From NCBI RefSeq assembly GCF_030413635.1, contig NZ_CP129235.1, forward strand, positions 2,976,001-3,040,000: a stretch of DNA of 64,000 nucleotides. Reading direction: 5' to 3'. This document shows, in pieces, positions 25,492 through 34,432 of this stretch. Within the stretch, counting starts at the first letter, position 1. Each line of letters begins with the position of its first letter. The position numbers and the translations under genes were made by a program. Under the pieces are notes generated by a model that saw nothing but the letters and a program-made list of their open reading frames with translations, was not told where the DNA came from and did not search any database. The stretch comes from Planococcus shenhongbingii. Lineage in GTDB: Bacteria; Bacillota; Bacilli; Bacillales_A; Planococcaceae.

Positions 25492-27060
25492 ATGAGAAAA
25501 AAAGTGTTAACTTTAATTTCAGCTAGTGCTTTATTATTATCTAGCTTACCTAATAATACCCATTCGGAAAACACTTTAAACATTAAAGGATTAAATTCTT
25601 CGATTAATGAATCTGCCTATTCTTTACCACCGTTTCAAAACCACTTCGCCATTGATTCAGGTGAATCTTCACCAGAAGTAGAACAAGTTGCTTCAAGTTC
25701 TGCAACAGCTAAATCGGGATCTTACAAGTTTAAATACAATACCAATCTCCGATTAAATGCAGGAACAAAAAGCAAAGTCCTGACTGTCGCTAAAAAAGGA
25801 GCTTCTGCAACTGCAACTCATCAGAAAAAAGTTGGCAGCCAGGTTTGGTACAAAGTAAAAGTAAACGGTAAACACGGCTGGGTCTTAAGCACATTACTTT
25901 CCCCAAAAACTTCTACTGCTAAAGCTTCTACTGCTTCAAAAGCAGCCACCTCCGTATCCAGCGCGTATAAAGTAAAATACAATTCAAACGTCCGGGCGAA
26001 CGCCGGAACCAACCATAAAGTCGTAACGCTAGCTAAAAAAGGCTCCACGGTCAAAGCGACTTCTTCGAAAAAAGTTGGCAGCACTACTTGGTTTAAAATA
26101 ACAGCTAACGGAAAAATCGGTTGGATTTCCGGAGCATTACTGACCAAAACTACTGTTGCAGCTAAAGCTTCTGTTAAGTCGAAAGCGCCCGTTAAAGCTT
26201 CCTCTAAAGCAACCGCTGTTTCAGGTTCATACAAAGTAAATTATAATTCAAACGTCCGCGCAAATGCAGGCACCGGCTACAAGATTGTAACGTCAGCTAA
26301 GAAAGGTTCAACAGTCAAAGCGACTTCTTCCAAGAAAGTCGGCAGCACCACTTGGTTTAAAATAAAGGCGAATGGCAAAACCGGCTGGATTTCCGGAGCG
26401 CTGCTTACGAAAACAACAGCCGCTGCTAAAGCTCCTGTAAAAGCTTCATCTAAAGTCACTGCAGTTTCAGGGTCATATAAAGTAAACTACAACTCGAATG
26501 TCCGGGCAAACGCAGGCACTGGCTACAAAATCGTGACATCGGCCAAAAAGGGTTCAATTGTCAAAGCAACTTCTTCTAAAAAAGTCGGAAACCTTACTTG
26601 GTTCAAAACTACAGCTAACGGAAAAACCGGCTGGATTTCCGGAGCATTGCTTACGAAAACAACAGCAGCAAAAGCTGCTACAGTCAGCAAAGCTTCATTC
26701 AGTGTTTCTCCTTCGGCCATCATTTCCACTGCCTTATCTCTTAAAGGGATTCCTTACCGCTTTGGCGGAACCACCACGGCTGGATTTGACTGCTCCGGAT
26801 TTATCCAATATGTCTACAAGCAACACGGCATTTCCGTTTCCCGTACGACTTTGACGCAATTTGCAGAAACGACAAAGGTTAGTTCTCCAAAACCTGGAGA
26901 CTTGGTATTTTTTGCGAACACTTACCGTGCCGGAATTTCTCATGTGGGCATTTACATCGGAAACAATCAATTCGTGCACTCCGGCGGCTCAAAAGCTGAA
27001 GTCAAAAGCTTGAATGATGTTTATTGGGGTCCAAAATTCTATAGCTTCAAACGTTTTTAA
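25492..27060 (+). CDS. secreted NlpC/P60 peptidoglycan endopeptidase with four SH3b domains
   Basis: Cell-wall hydrolase of 522 residues. A signal peptide (residues 1-25) is followed by four SH3b domains, about 76-137, 157-218, 246-307 and 327-388, linked by Ala/Lys/Ser/Thr-rich spacers, and a C-terminal NlpC/P60 domain (about 405-522). Catalytic residues are Cys434 (FDCSGF), His484 (SHVGIYIG) and probably His496 (FVHSGG). Enzymes of this kind cut between D-Glu and the diamino acid of the stem peptide. SH3b 3 and 4 are almost identical also in DNA, a recent duplication. A candidate WalR box upstream agrees with autolysin control. Domain count may vary between strains by recombination. Confidence 0.93.
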   Translation: MRKKVLTLISASALLLSSLPNNTHSENTLNIKGLNSSINESAYSLPPFQNHFAIDSGESSPEVEQVASSSATAKSGSYKFKYNTNLRLNAGTKSKVLTVAKKGASATATHQKKVGSQVWYKVKVNGKHGWVLSTLLSPKTSTAKASTASKAATSVSSAYKVKYNSNVRANAGTNHKVVTLAKKGSTVKATSSKKVGSTTWFKITANGKIGWISGALLTKTTVAAKASVKSKAPVKASSKATAVSGSYKVNYNSNVRANAGTGYKIVTSAKKGSTVKATSSKKVGSTTWFKIKANGKTGWISGALLTKTTAAAKAPVKASSKVTAVSGSYKVNYNSNVRANAGTGYKIVTSAKKGSIVKATSSKKVGNLTWFKTTANGKTGWISGALLTKTTAAKAATVSKASFSVSPSAIISTALSLKGIPYRFGGTTTAGFDCSGFIQYVYKQHGISVSRTTLTQFAETTKVSSPKPGDLVFFANTYRAGISHVGIYIGNNQFVHSGGSKAEVKSLNDVYWGPKFYSFKRF

Positions 27061-27087
27061 TAGAATTTACTATAATAGATCTTACCA

Positions 27088-27127
27088 AAAACCGGAACGA
27101 GCCGCTTTCAGGCATCGTTCCGGTTTT
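27088..27127. terminator. bidirectional terminator
   Basis: AAAACCGGAACGA (27088-27100) pairs perfectly with 27115-27127. It serves the P60 gene on plus and perhaps the VanY-type gene on minus. Confidence 0.88.
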
Positions 27128-27236
27128 CACTTTTTACTACTGCTATAAAGCGGTTTCAAGTACTGATTTTGCCCACTTGAATCGGATAAACCAAACGGGT
27201 GCTGTATTCGAATGCGGCTTTTGCTTTTCTTCTACA

Positions 27237-28310
27237 TTATTTCTCAGTTATGTTCAAATACTCTTCCAGCGTCTTGCCGCTGTGTTTCACTTTCTCCGCC
27301 TGTTCCGACCCTAAATAACGGAAATGCCATGGCTCGAACTGGTAGCCGGTGATGTGTTCTTTGCCTTCCAGGTAGCGCAGGATGAAACCGTATTTATGGG
27401 CATTGGCTGCCAGCCACTGGCCTTCTTGCGTATCAGCGAACGACTTGTTTAATCCGGTATTGGACGTGCCTCCAAAATCGAATGCCAGTCCAGCCTGATG
27501 TTCTGAATGCCCTGCTTTTGCGCTGATCGTGTCTGCTTTAGCAGAACCGTGTTGATTTACATAATTATCGTACAATCCGGCCTGGTAAGAGAACGATCGG
27601 AATGCACTGACTGTCCGGATCTCTATCCCCTGCTTTTTCGCATTAGCTGTCATGTCAGCAACGGCTTGCTCTGCTTCCGGAATAACACCCGGATTGTAAT
27701 CGGACGGCAAAGCGTTTTCTTTATTGATGACTAGGATGCCGTCGATATAAGTTCCCGGCGTGTCCGTTGAAGGAGCTGGATAATTTCCCATGTCTTTTAC
27801 CGGGTCATCTGTAAGAAAATCAGCGTTGACATAACCTGTATGTATGCCATAGGAAACTTCAAACCATTTTCCGGTTTTTGATAGGTAGGTTACTGTTTCG
27901 CCTTTTGGAATTTCGGTGATGATGCCGGACTCCGTTCGAGCGCCTTCACGCAAATTCAAATTCTCTAGTGCCGCATACGTCTTAAGAACGGGTTCAAGTT
28001 CTTCAGCTTTTTTTAAAAATGCTGAATTTACAAATCCTGTTTCTGTACCATACCGGACTTCGTACCAAGAACCGCTTTTAGAAAGTAATTGTACCTGCTC
28101 GCCTTTTGGAATGATGGTCACCACATCATGTTCCGCTGAAGCACCTGTGCGCAGATTCAAGTTTTCTGCTGTTTGATAGGCAAGGGATGCTGCTTCCGCA
28201 TGAGTTATCCCATTCATAGGAAACCCTTCTCCAATTGGCGCAACTGCTAATGTTAATGCCGCTGCTGCACTGGCCAGTCCGGCTGTTCTCAACCAAGTTT
28301 GTTTTTTCAT
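27237..28310 (-). CDS. D-alanyl-D-alanine carboxypeptidase, M15B (VanY-like), with two SH3b domains
   Basis: Secreted 357-residue zinc peptidase that removes the terminal D-Ala of peptidoglycan stems. Signal peptide with AHA/AEA-like cleavage near residue 40, then SH3b domains at about 44-100 and 111-166, then the M15B domain. Metal and catalytic motifs: SAFRSFSYQAGLY (235-247), His271 and Asp278 in SEHQAGLAFD, and EPWHFRYLG with His329. Short linkers with NYPAPSTDTPG join the parts. Length is typical of SH3-carrying bacillar VanY proteins. It converges on the P60 gene, making a small cell-wall hydrolase pair. No vancomycin operon surrounds it. Confidence 0.93.
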   Translation of the reverse strand: MKKQTWLRTAGLASAAAALTLAVAPIGEGFPMNGITHAEAASLAYQTAENLNLRTGASAEHDVVTIIPKGEQVQLLSKSGSWYEVRYGTETGFVNSAFLKKAEELEPVLKTYAALENLNLREGARTESGIITEIPKGETVTYLSKTGKWFEVSYGIHTGYVNADFLTDDPVKDMGNYPAPSTDTPGTYIDGILVINKENALPSDYNPGVIPEAEQAVADMTANAKKQGIEIRTVSAFRSFSYQAGLYDNYVNQHGSAKADTISAKAGHSEHQAGLAFDFGGTSNTGLNKSFADTQEGQWLAANAHKYGFILRYLEGKEHITGYQFEPWHFRYLGSEQAEKVKHSGKTLEEYLNITEK

Positions 28311-28520
28311 TGCTGAATCACTCCGTTTCTATCCTCTGGAACTTGTTGCCAAGGGCTGCTATACAAAGGATTTTGTTTTCTTTTTACTCAAGCCAATAAA
28401 TTATTAATAAAACATACTTTCTATATTACCTCTTTTCTTGATAAAAAACGTAAAAAACAAGCTATCTGTTTTTTAATACCATTTCCCAGCAAATTTTTCT
28501 TTTCAATCTATCTATCTCAA

Positions 28521-28569
28521 TAATAAAACAACCTGCTTTTCTTCCCTTATTGGGAAAAGCAGATTGTTT
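28521..28569 (-). terminator. terminator of beta-helix paralogue 2
   Basis: CTGCTTTTC (about 28533-28541) pairs with 28554-28562 and the flanks extend it; TTTTATTATTG follows on the minus strand, 30 bases after the stop at 28598. Confidence 0.78.
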
Positions 28570-28597
28570 CTCTATCAAGCATCTTGTGTTTTTCCAA

Positions 28598-30127
28598 CTA
28601 GTTGACAGGCATCGTATGCGACACCATCCACGAAGAATTTCTTCTATTATAATACACCGTAATCACAAACCCGATTCCAGCCGGAACCAATACTCCCCGA
28701 TTTCCGGGCTGTTTGTTGACCCGGGCATGTTCACACACCAAATGCACCGGCTGGCCGCCGCTGTCTTCAACAAATATCTCGAGCTTTTCTCCGAATTGAT
28801 GCATCGGTGCAGGCGGCAGCTCGATGATTGCCGGACTCTTAGCGCCAGCTGGCCGGTCAACCGCCACTTGAGAAATTCCATCCATTGAATAAGGCGCGTG
28901 GCAGTCCGTTTCTGCCACATACTGATATTGCCGCCCATTATATGAGATGCTTGTCGTATCATAGTCGAAATAATATCGCCGCAAAGAAGTAATCGATGCG
29001 ATATCCCCTGCTGTCCCATCCACCGGTTCGGCGAGCAGCGGTTCCGTAATGGTAAGGCCGGACGGATAATCCAAAATGACGTTGGCATAGCCATTCGACT
29101 CAAAATAAGCATGATTGATCGTATTGGAATAAGCAGGCGTCGTATTGATCATGCCAGAGCCAATATGGATTCCAGCGATGCCGTTTGAATCGAAATTGCC
29201 TCCTTGGATGTGATGGCCGTATAATCCGCGCACCATGAGCCCAGCCCCGGCGTTGCCGACAAAATGGCAATCGTAAATGCCGTAGACATTATTGTCGCTG
29301 CCGCGGTCGGTCTGAAGCCCGCAGCCGATATGGATGGCGTATTCCATGCCCGGCTCAAACGGATACTTCAAATCAGGAGATATGGTAATGCTGTCTGATG
29401 CCACAGCATCAATATGATAGACCGAACCTTCTCCGCTGCCAATTTTCAAATATGCGCCAACATGGACGTCGTTCGCTTCGGGATTAAAATGGCGGAACTT
29501 CACTTTGTCAGCTTTGCCGCTTCCATCCGTCCCTTTGATAACTGTGCCATTCTGTGAAAAGACGCACAGCCGGTCGAATACGCACAAGTTATTATTGCCA
29601 TCTCCTGTAATTTGAAGCCCGTGGACCGCTCCCCATACAAAAGCTGCGTTCGAAAACGCCTTGTCCCGGATATCTGTCGCCAGCATGCAGACTTTCGCAT
29701 ACTGGGCGTAACCGTTCATCGGATCGGTTCCGCGGAACTTGATGCCTTGAATGGCTCCGCCGCCTCCGCGCATCCGCACCAGATAATCCATTGGTGCTGA
29801 AGGCGCAATCACCGTCGACTGGAGACTATGGCCGATCAAGGAAACCGTATTTTCCGAATCCACTTCCGGCACTTCGATCGGCTGGCTGATCCGGTACAAG
29901 CCCGACGGAAAAAACAGCGCCCCGCCGCCAGGATGCTGGTAAATAAAATCAATCGCTTCCTGGAGAGGCTGCCAATCATCTGAGATACCGTCCCCTTCGG
30001 CACCAAACGATTTGACATTATAGGTGCCATCAAGCGAACTTTCCACACTGTTATTGAGTATTTCTGCTTTGCCACTATGATTGGCAAAAAGCTTGCCTTG
30101 TTTCGGTCGGAACGCCATGAGATCCAC
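28598..30127 (-). CDS. pectate-lyase-like beta-helix protein, paralogue 2
   Basis: Close paralogue (509 residues) of the protein at 20420-21946. Long identical stretches such as APSAPMDYLVRMRGG, GLQTDRGSDNNVYGI, GMINTTP-YSNTINHAYFE and YANVILDYPSGL show recent duplication; the N-terminal 30 residues and the C-terminal beta part differ most. The lyase 3 start YNVKSFGAEGDGISDDWQPL is present. As in the paralogue there is no signal peptide. The G+C content looks higher than in flanking intergenic DNA. A role in polysaccharide cleavage or in a surface or phage-like appendage is possible; the substrate is unknown. Confidence 0.75.
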   Translation of the reverse strand: MDLMAFRPKQGKLFANHSGKAEILNNSVESSLDGTYNVKSFGAEGDGISDDWQPLQEAIDFIYQHPGGGALFFPSGLYRISQPIEVPEVDSENTVSLIGHSLQSTVIAPSAPMDYLVRMRGGGGAIQGIKFRGTDPMNGYAQYAKVCMLATDIRDKAFSNAAFVWGAVHGLQITGDGNNNLCVFDRLCVFSQNGTVIKGTDGSGKADKVKFRHFNPEANDVHVGAYLKIGSGEGSVYHIDAVASDSITISPDLKYPFEPGMEYAIHIGCGLQTDRGSDNNVYGIYDCHFVGNAGAGLMVRGLYGHHIQGGNFDSNGIAGIHIGSGMINTTPAYSNTINHAYFESNGYANVILDYPSGLTITEPLLAEPVDGTAGDIASITSLRRYYFDYDTTSISYNGRQYQYVAETDCHAPYSMDGISQVAVDRPAGAKSPAIIELPPAPMHQFGEKLEIFVEDSGGQPVHLVCEHARVNKQPGNRGVLVPAGIGFVITVYYNRRNSSWMVSHTMPVN

Positions 30128-30277
30128 TCCTTAAGACTTATTAAACATAAGATTAAAGATTTTTCAAAGGACTTGCAAGGCGGAATTTTTACAATCTTCT
30201 TACACTTTCGCAATCCTTTCTTCATAATGCGCAATTACACTTAAGGAAGAACTGAAAACGAATGGGAGGATATACAT

Positions 30278-32017
30278 ATGAAAACGATGAAAAAATTGAT
30301 TCCTGCAGCGGCTGTCGGCGTATTGTCGCTGGGATTATTCCAGTCACCAATCGCCACTGCTGCCATCGAGACACCAAAAGGACTGGAGTATTACAAAAAA
30401 GGCAATACGGGCCTGACAGTAAAAAAGCTTGGCCGCTACACAAGCGGGGCCCAAATTGATGAAGGTGGGACGGAGATTGTTGCATATGACGCAAAGACTT
30501 TCCGTGCTTTTTCTGTAAATGGTGCTGAACGTGCAATCGATATCATCGATTTGTCCGGCTTGAAAAAAGATTCAACTGCCGATATTCCTTTATTGAAACG
30601 GGTGCCATTGAGTGACTTTGGCGTTGAAGCTTCCGATCTGACCAGCGTCGCCATTCATCCTGGCGGCGACTATATTGCCGTTTCGGTTCCAGCTGCCGAC
30701 AAAACCGATGACGGGCACATTGTTTTCATGTCCATAGACGGAGAGCCGCTCAGCAACGTCCGAGTCGGTGCTTTGCCGGATATGCTGGCGTTTACCCCGG
30801 ATGGCAGTCAACTGCTGGTTGCCAATGAAGGCGAGCCGAGCGATGATTACACCGTCAATCCGGAAGGTTCCGTCAGCATCATTGATGTTACATCGTCCAT
30901 TGAAGATATTAATGAAAGACATGTAACGACAGCGCGGTTTACCGAGAACATCATTGAAGACGGCGTCCGGAAAGTGCATCCCGAAAGCACCTATGCTGAA
31001 GATCTAGAACCGGAGTACATTACAGTGGACAAAGACGGCAAATACGCTTATGTCGCGCTGCAGGAAAACAACGCCATTGCCAAGCTGGATCTTGAAACGA
31101 AAGAATTTGTTTCCGTCCAGAGCCTCGGCCATAAAGATTTTTCCGTCCAAAACAATAAACTTGATGCATCGAATAAAGACGATGCCATTGATATCCGCAA
31201 CTGGCCGGTGCTGTCAATGTTCCAGCCGGACGGCATTACAACATTTGAATCCGGCGGAAACACTTATATCCTCTCTGCCAACGAAGGCGATGTCCAGGAC
31301 TGGAAAGGTTTTTCTGAAGAAACCCGTGTTGCTGATGTGGCAGGAGACTATCAGCTGAATGCCGACTTGTATAAAGGCTATAACCAAAACCAGCTCGACC
31401 GTCTTGTGAGAAACGGCTTGTTCGAGGAAAATCAATTAGGCCGATTGACGACTTCGATTTCCCAGCCAAAAAATGACCAAGGCAAGTACGAGGCGATCTA
31501 TGGTTTTGGCGGCCGTTCGTTCTCCGTCTGGCATGCGGAGTCGATGGAACTCGCATATGACAGCGGCGATGACTTTGAACAAATCACTGCTAAAGTTTAT
31601 CCGGATTATTTCAACAGCACAAATGACGAAGATAAATTGGACAACCGCAGCGACGATAAAGGCCCTGAACCTGAAAGCGTCATAACCGGCGAAGTCGACG
31701 GCACTCCTTATGCCTTTATTGGGCTTGAGCGCCAAGGCGGTATCATGGTCTATGATTTAACGAAGCCGACGAAGCCAAAATTCAGCACGTATTTCTCAAG
31801 CCGCGTATTTAACGGCGGAGATGTAACAACAGAAAACGGCGATGTGGCACCGGAAGGCTTGACGTTCATCCCGGCAACGGAAAGTCCGACCGGCCAGGAA
31901 CTGCTTCTTGCAGCGCATGAAGTTTCCGGAACGATAGCTGCCTATTCTTTGGGAGATGCTTCTAAACGCGACAAGCTGCCTGAACATGCGAAAGCAAAAG
32001 GAAAGGCTTTTGAGTAA
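30278..32017 (+). CDS. secreted choice-of-anchor I family beta-propeller protein
   Basis: 579-residue exported protein. A signal peptide (KLIPAAAVGVLSLGLFQSPIATA, ending near residue 28) leads to a beta-propeller-like body with typical features of the choice-of-anchor I family: LPDMLAFTPDGSQLLVANEGEP, EYITVDKDGKYAYVALQENN, TYILSANEGDVQDW, FGGRSFSVWH and the ending PEGLTFIPA..SPTG. Members are extracellular, often near phosphatases, and of unknown biochemical activity. ATG at 30278 follows GGGAGG. The C-terminus has no sortase or membrane anchor here, so it is probably released. Monocistronic; own terminator follows. Confidence 0.85.
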   Translation: MKTMKKLIPAAAVGVLSLGLFQSPIATAAIETPKGLEYYKKGNTGLTVKKLGRYTSGAQIDEGGTEIVAYDAKTFRAFSVNGAERAIDIIDLSGLKKDSTADIPLLKRVPLSDFGVEASDLTSVAIHPGGDYIAVSVPAADKTDDGHIVFMSIDGEPLSNVRVGALPDMLAFTPDGSQLLVANEGEPSDDYTVNPEGSVSIIDVTSSIEDINERHVTTARFTENIIEDGVRKVHPESTYAEDLEPEYITVDKDGKYAYVALQENNAIAKLDLETKEFVSVQSLGHKDFSVQNNKLDASNKDDAIDIRNWPVLSMFQPDGITTFESGGNTYILSANEGDVQDWKGFSEETRVADVAGDYQLNADLYKGYNQNQLDRLVRNGLFEENQLGRLTTSISQPKNDQGKYEAIYGFGGRSFSVWHAESMELAYDSGDDFEQITAKVYPDYFNSTNDEDKLDNRSDDKGPEPESVITGEVDGTPYAFIGLERQGGIMVYDLTKPTKPKFSTYFSSRVFNGGDVTTENGDVAPEGLTFIPATESPTGQELLLAAHEVSGTIAAYSLGDASKRDKLPEHAKAKGKAFE

Positions 32018-32019
32018 AT

Positions 32020-32063
32020 AAAATATCCCTGCTTGCGGCCAGTCCGCAGGCGGGGTATTTTTT
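32020..32063 (+). terminator. terminator of the propeller protein gene
   Basis: ATATCCCTGCTTGCGG (from 32023) pairs with CCGCAGGCGGGGTAT (to 32058) with small mismatches, then TTTTTT. Confidence 0.82.
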
Positions 32064-32087
32064 ACATTTCACCTTGGCGGATACTTT

Positions 32088-32440
32088 TATCGATGTTTTC
32101 CGCAAGTTCTAACGACGTTTTTTCGGTTTCTATCAGTTTTTCCAAGATTGCTATCGATGTTTTTCAGCTTTCTATCCGTGTTCTTTCAAAAGGCGGTTCC
32201 TAAACTAAAGTTCAAAAGACCGAATGGAAAAGCCCTTCGCCAAGGCGAAGGGCTTCCAAGACCCAAAGCGCTTTTTGCAGAGGCAAAAAGCAACTGACTC
32301 AAATCCTCTATTGCCGTTTCGAACATCTTCTAACGACGTTTTCCAGATTCTTATCGGTGTTTCTCCGATTCCTATCGACGTTTTTCGAATCCCTATCGGT
32401 GTTTTCAAACTTCCTATCGACGTTCCTAAATCCACTAACA
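32088..32440. repeat. 21-bp phased repeat array A with central hairpin module
   Basis: Two arms of units with consensus TATCGRYGTTTYTC plus about seven variable bases. Left arm: units at 32088, 32110, 32131, 32152 and 32173. Right arm: units at 32309, 32331, 32352, 32373, 32394, 32415 and a degenerate one at 32436. Steps are 21 bases, twice 22. GACG and GGTG versions alternate in the right arm. Between the arms stands a module with a perfect 12-bp hairpin (32230-32241 with 32244-32255) and a second one (GCTTTTTGC 32270-32278 with GCAAAAAGC 32283-32291). It fills the space between two convergent genes. Function unknown. Confidence 0.85.
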
Positions 32441-32504
32441 TTTTGTATTCCTTTATCAAAAAACGCCGACGGGCAATCCCCGGCCGGCGAATTTTATATA
32501 CCGG

Positions 32505-34238
32505 TCATAACTGAAGATCTTCCCGGCTCGCAATTACCATTCTCACGGTACTTGCCGCAAGCGGATCGTAATTCCGCAGCTCACCGAAATCAAGGCCTGT
32601 CAATTGTTCTATTTCCGCAACAGCCACTTGATACGTCTGGAACCCGCCATAAACAAATTCCAGATCACCGATTAAATTCTCCTGCGACTGTAAATAGGCG
32701 GTGACCGACAACGAATTGTCTTCTTTCTTCATTACCGCTACTTTCCAGAACTCCTCCGGAATTTGGCAGCCCCGGTACACGACATCGCTGTCACGAAATA
32801 CCGGTCCGGTAAAGACCGTCACTTTCAAGCCGTGCTCACCTGCATTTTCAAGCAGGTAATCTTCCAGGCTAAGCCAGATTTTCTGATTGAAGTTTTTGTG
32901 CTGCGGAGAACAGTTAGTAAAGTGGAACGTATGTTCATTCGCCTGTACAGCGTCGATGCCCCAATTCGGGTCTTGCCTTCTTGTCAAATGCCCTCGGTCA
33001 ATATCGTTGTTTTTATAGACTTCCGGCCCAGTCTGATATTCTTCTGGAATCCGGGGATCGAAATACCATTTGTCATTTTCCCTCTTTACTTCAACAAGTT
33101 GGCTGCCGTCAATATTCACCGCACTATAATAAGCAAGCTTTCTTGATTTGCTCATGACGATGGAAAAATGCGTATAATCAAGGACCTTTTTGCCATCAGC
33201 CGTTTCAGCAATATCACTTTGGTGTTCATCACTCAATATCGGCAGCGGGATTTCAAAACCTTGTCCCAAAAACGCCGGATTATAACCGGCAACACCGCTG
33301 TACCACTGCGCTTCAAGAGCTCCTATTTCCATTGGCGCAGCAATGGCACCCGGATCGAGTAATAATTGGTCCAATAGCTGACGGCCGTTTGCATCTACTG
33401 CACTTGCCTGATGCTGAGTGAGATGCCGGACAATGGAACTGATGCGTATGCCTTCGTTGGCAATCCATTTTGAATCGTCTTCAGGATGCGGGATGCCGGC
33501 ATGGTGAAGCGCGACCACTACCCACTGATCATTGAAAACAGGCGAACCGGATGAACCCGGCTCCGTGTCACTGACATAATGCACATAGTCAGAAGAAATG
33601 AACTTGACTTCGTTTTCCCGAATGGTAACTGCTTTCGGTCCGCCTTTCGGATGCTGGATGATGCTGACATATTCCCCTTCCAGAATTTTTCCCGGCTGTG
33701 GAAGCAGCGGCAAATAGCCGAAATCGGAAAGCTTAACACCTTCTGCATCTATATCGTGAACTGCCACTAACGTAAAATCGAGTTCTTCATCCGTGATGAA
33801 CAGTTTGTCCGGATCCAGCCGGAACGAAACGATTTCCTTCGGCAGAAAATTGACATCGTCTTCGTAATTAAATTCCGCAACAGCATACTGGGCGGCTTCA
33901 TATGTATGCAGCACATGATGATTCGTCAGCAGGAGTGAAGGCGCGACAAGAAATCCTGTGCCGTAGCTTTCAATCTGTCCGCTCCGGTTCCGGCTTGACA
34001 GGCGGCAAACCGCTTTACTGACATTCAATCCAACTTGCAAATGCGCAATCGGGAACAAATCGCTATGGTTGATGATCCGTTCCATTGCCAAGTTATCATG
34101 TATATTGATGATACTGCTGCGCGACATCATCCGGGAGGCCGCACCTCCATTTGCTTCCGTGTTTTTCTTCGCTTTATCAAATTCCAGGTACCGCTTTAAA
34201 GCTTGCTGTTCAATCTGAGCCATTCTGCTTGTCTGCAT
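32505..34238 (-). CDS. trypsin-like protease fused to DNA/RNA non-specific endonuclease
   Basis: Fusion protein of 577 residues (ATG at 34238 behind AAAGGAG; a TTG ten codons earlier is less likely). Residues about 60-280 are a V8/trypsin-like protease with catalytic His108 (LLTNHHVL), Asp154 (ELDFTLV) and Ser230 (EPGSSGSPVF). Residues about 350-570 are a NUC-type endonuclease with the DIDRGHL motif (His417) and the metal-binding Asn in HKNFNQKIW. No signal peptide or membrane segment is seen, so it is probably cytoplasmic. Linked protease and nuclease activities recall effectors of bacterial conflict systems, but no sensor gene is adjacent. The gene is single and faces repeat array A. Confidence 0.88.
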   Translation of the reverse strand: MQTSRMAQIEQQALKRYLEFDKAKKNTEANGGAASRMMSRSSIINIHDNLAMERIINHSDLFPIAHLQVGLNVSKAVCRLSSRNRSGQIESYGTGFLVAPSLLLTNHHVLHTYEAAQYAVAEFNYEDDVNFLPKEIVSFRLDPDKLFITDEELDFTLVAVHDIDAEGVKLSDFGYLPLLPQPGKILEGEYVSIIQHPKGGPKAVTIRENEVKFISSDYVHYVSDTEPGSSGSPVFNDQWVVVALHHAGIPHPEDDSKWIANEGIRISSIVRHLTQHQASAVDANGRQLLDQLLLDPGAIAAPMEIGALEAQWYSGVAGYNPAFLGQGFEIPLPILSDEHQSDIAETADGKKVLDYTHFSIVMSKSRKLAYYSAVNIDGSQLVEVKRENDKWYFDPRIPEEYQTGPEVYKNNDIDRGHLTRRQDPNWGIDAVQANEHTFHFTNCSPQHKNFNQKIWLSLEDYLLENAGEHGLKVTVFTGPVFRDSDVVYRGCQIPEEFWKVAVMKKEDNSLSVTAYLQSQENLIGDLEFVYGGFQTYQVAVAEIEQLTGLDFGELRNYDPLAASTVRMVIASREDLQL

Positions 34239-34378
34239 ATTATCATCCGCTCCTTTTGAATAAACCAAGTCAATCCACTATAGTCGTTTAAATTTGCCTT
34301 TAAAAGTTGAAATATTCTATTTATTACCTAAAAATAAGTTTATCATAGGTAAATAAAAATCCCTAGATACTAAAGATG

Positions 34379-34418
34379 CAAAATAAAATGCCACTCTCGG
34401 CAATACAATGAGAGTGGC
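34379..34418 (-). terminator. terminator of the PatB-like gene
   Basis: GCCACTCTC (34390-34398) pairs with GAGAGTGGC (34410-34418); on the minus strand ATTTTATTTTG follows, directly after the stop at 34433. Confidence 0.8.
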
Positions 34419-34432
34419 GACTTCTTGATTTT

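Noticed and set aside
25821..26729. Minus-strand frames of 60-137 codons inside the P60 gene
   Set aside because: They are antisense shadows of the SH3b repeats and their Ala/Thr-rich linkers.
32088..32440. CRISPR array
   Set aside because: Units are adjacent with partly conserved linkers rather than 30-base unique spacers, and no cas gene is in the window.
32205..32514. Open frames on both strands in array A, giving peptides with seven-residue periodicity
   Set aside because: 21 bases is a multiple of three, so all frames of the repeat stay open and show a seven-residue period. No ribosome binding site or start fits, the central module breaks the pattern, and no strand is preferred.
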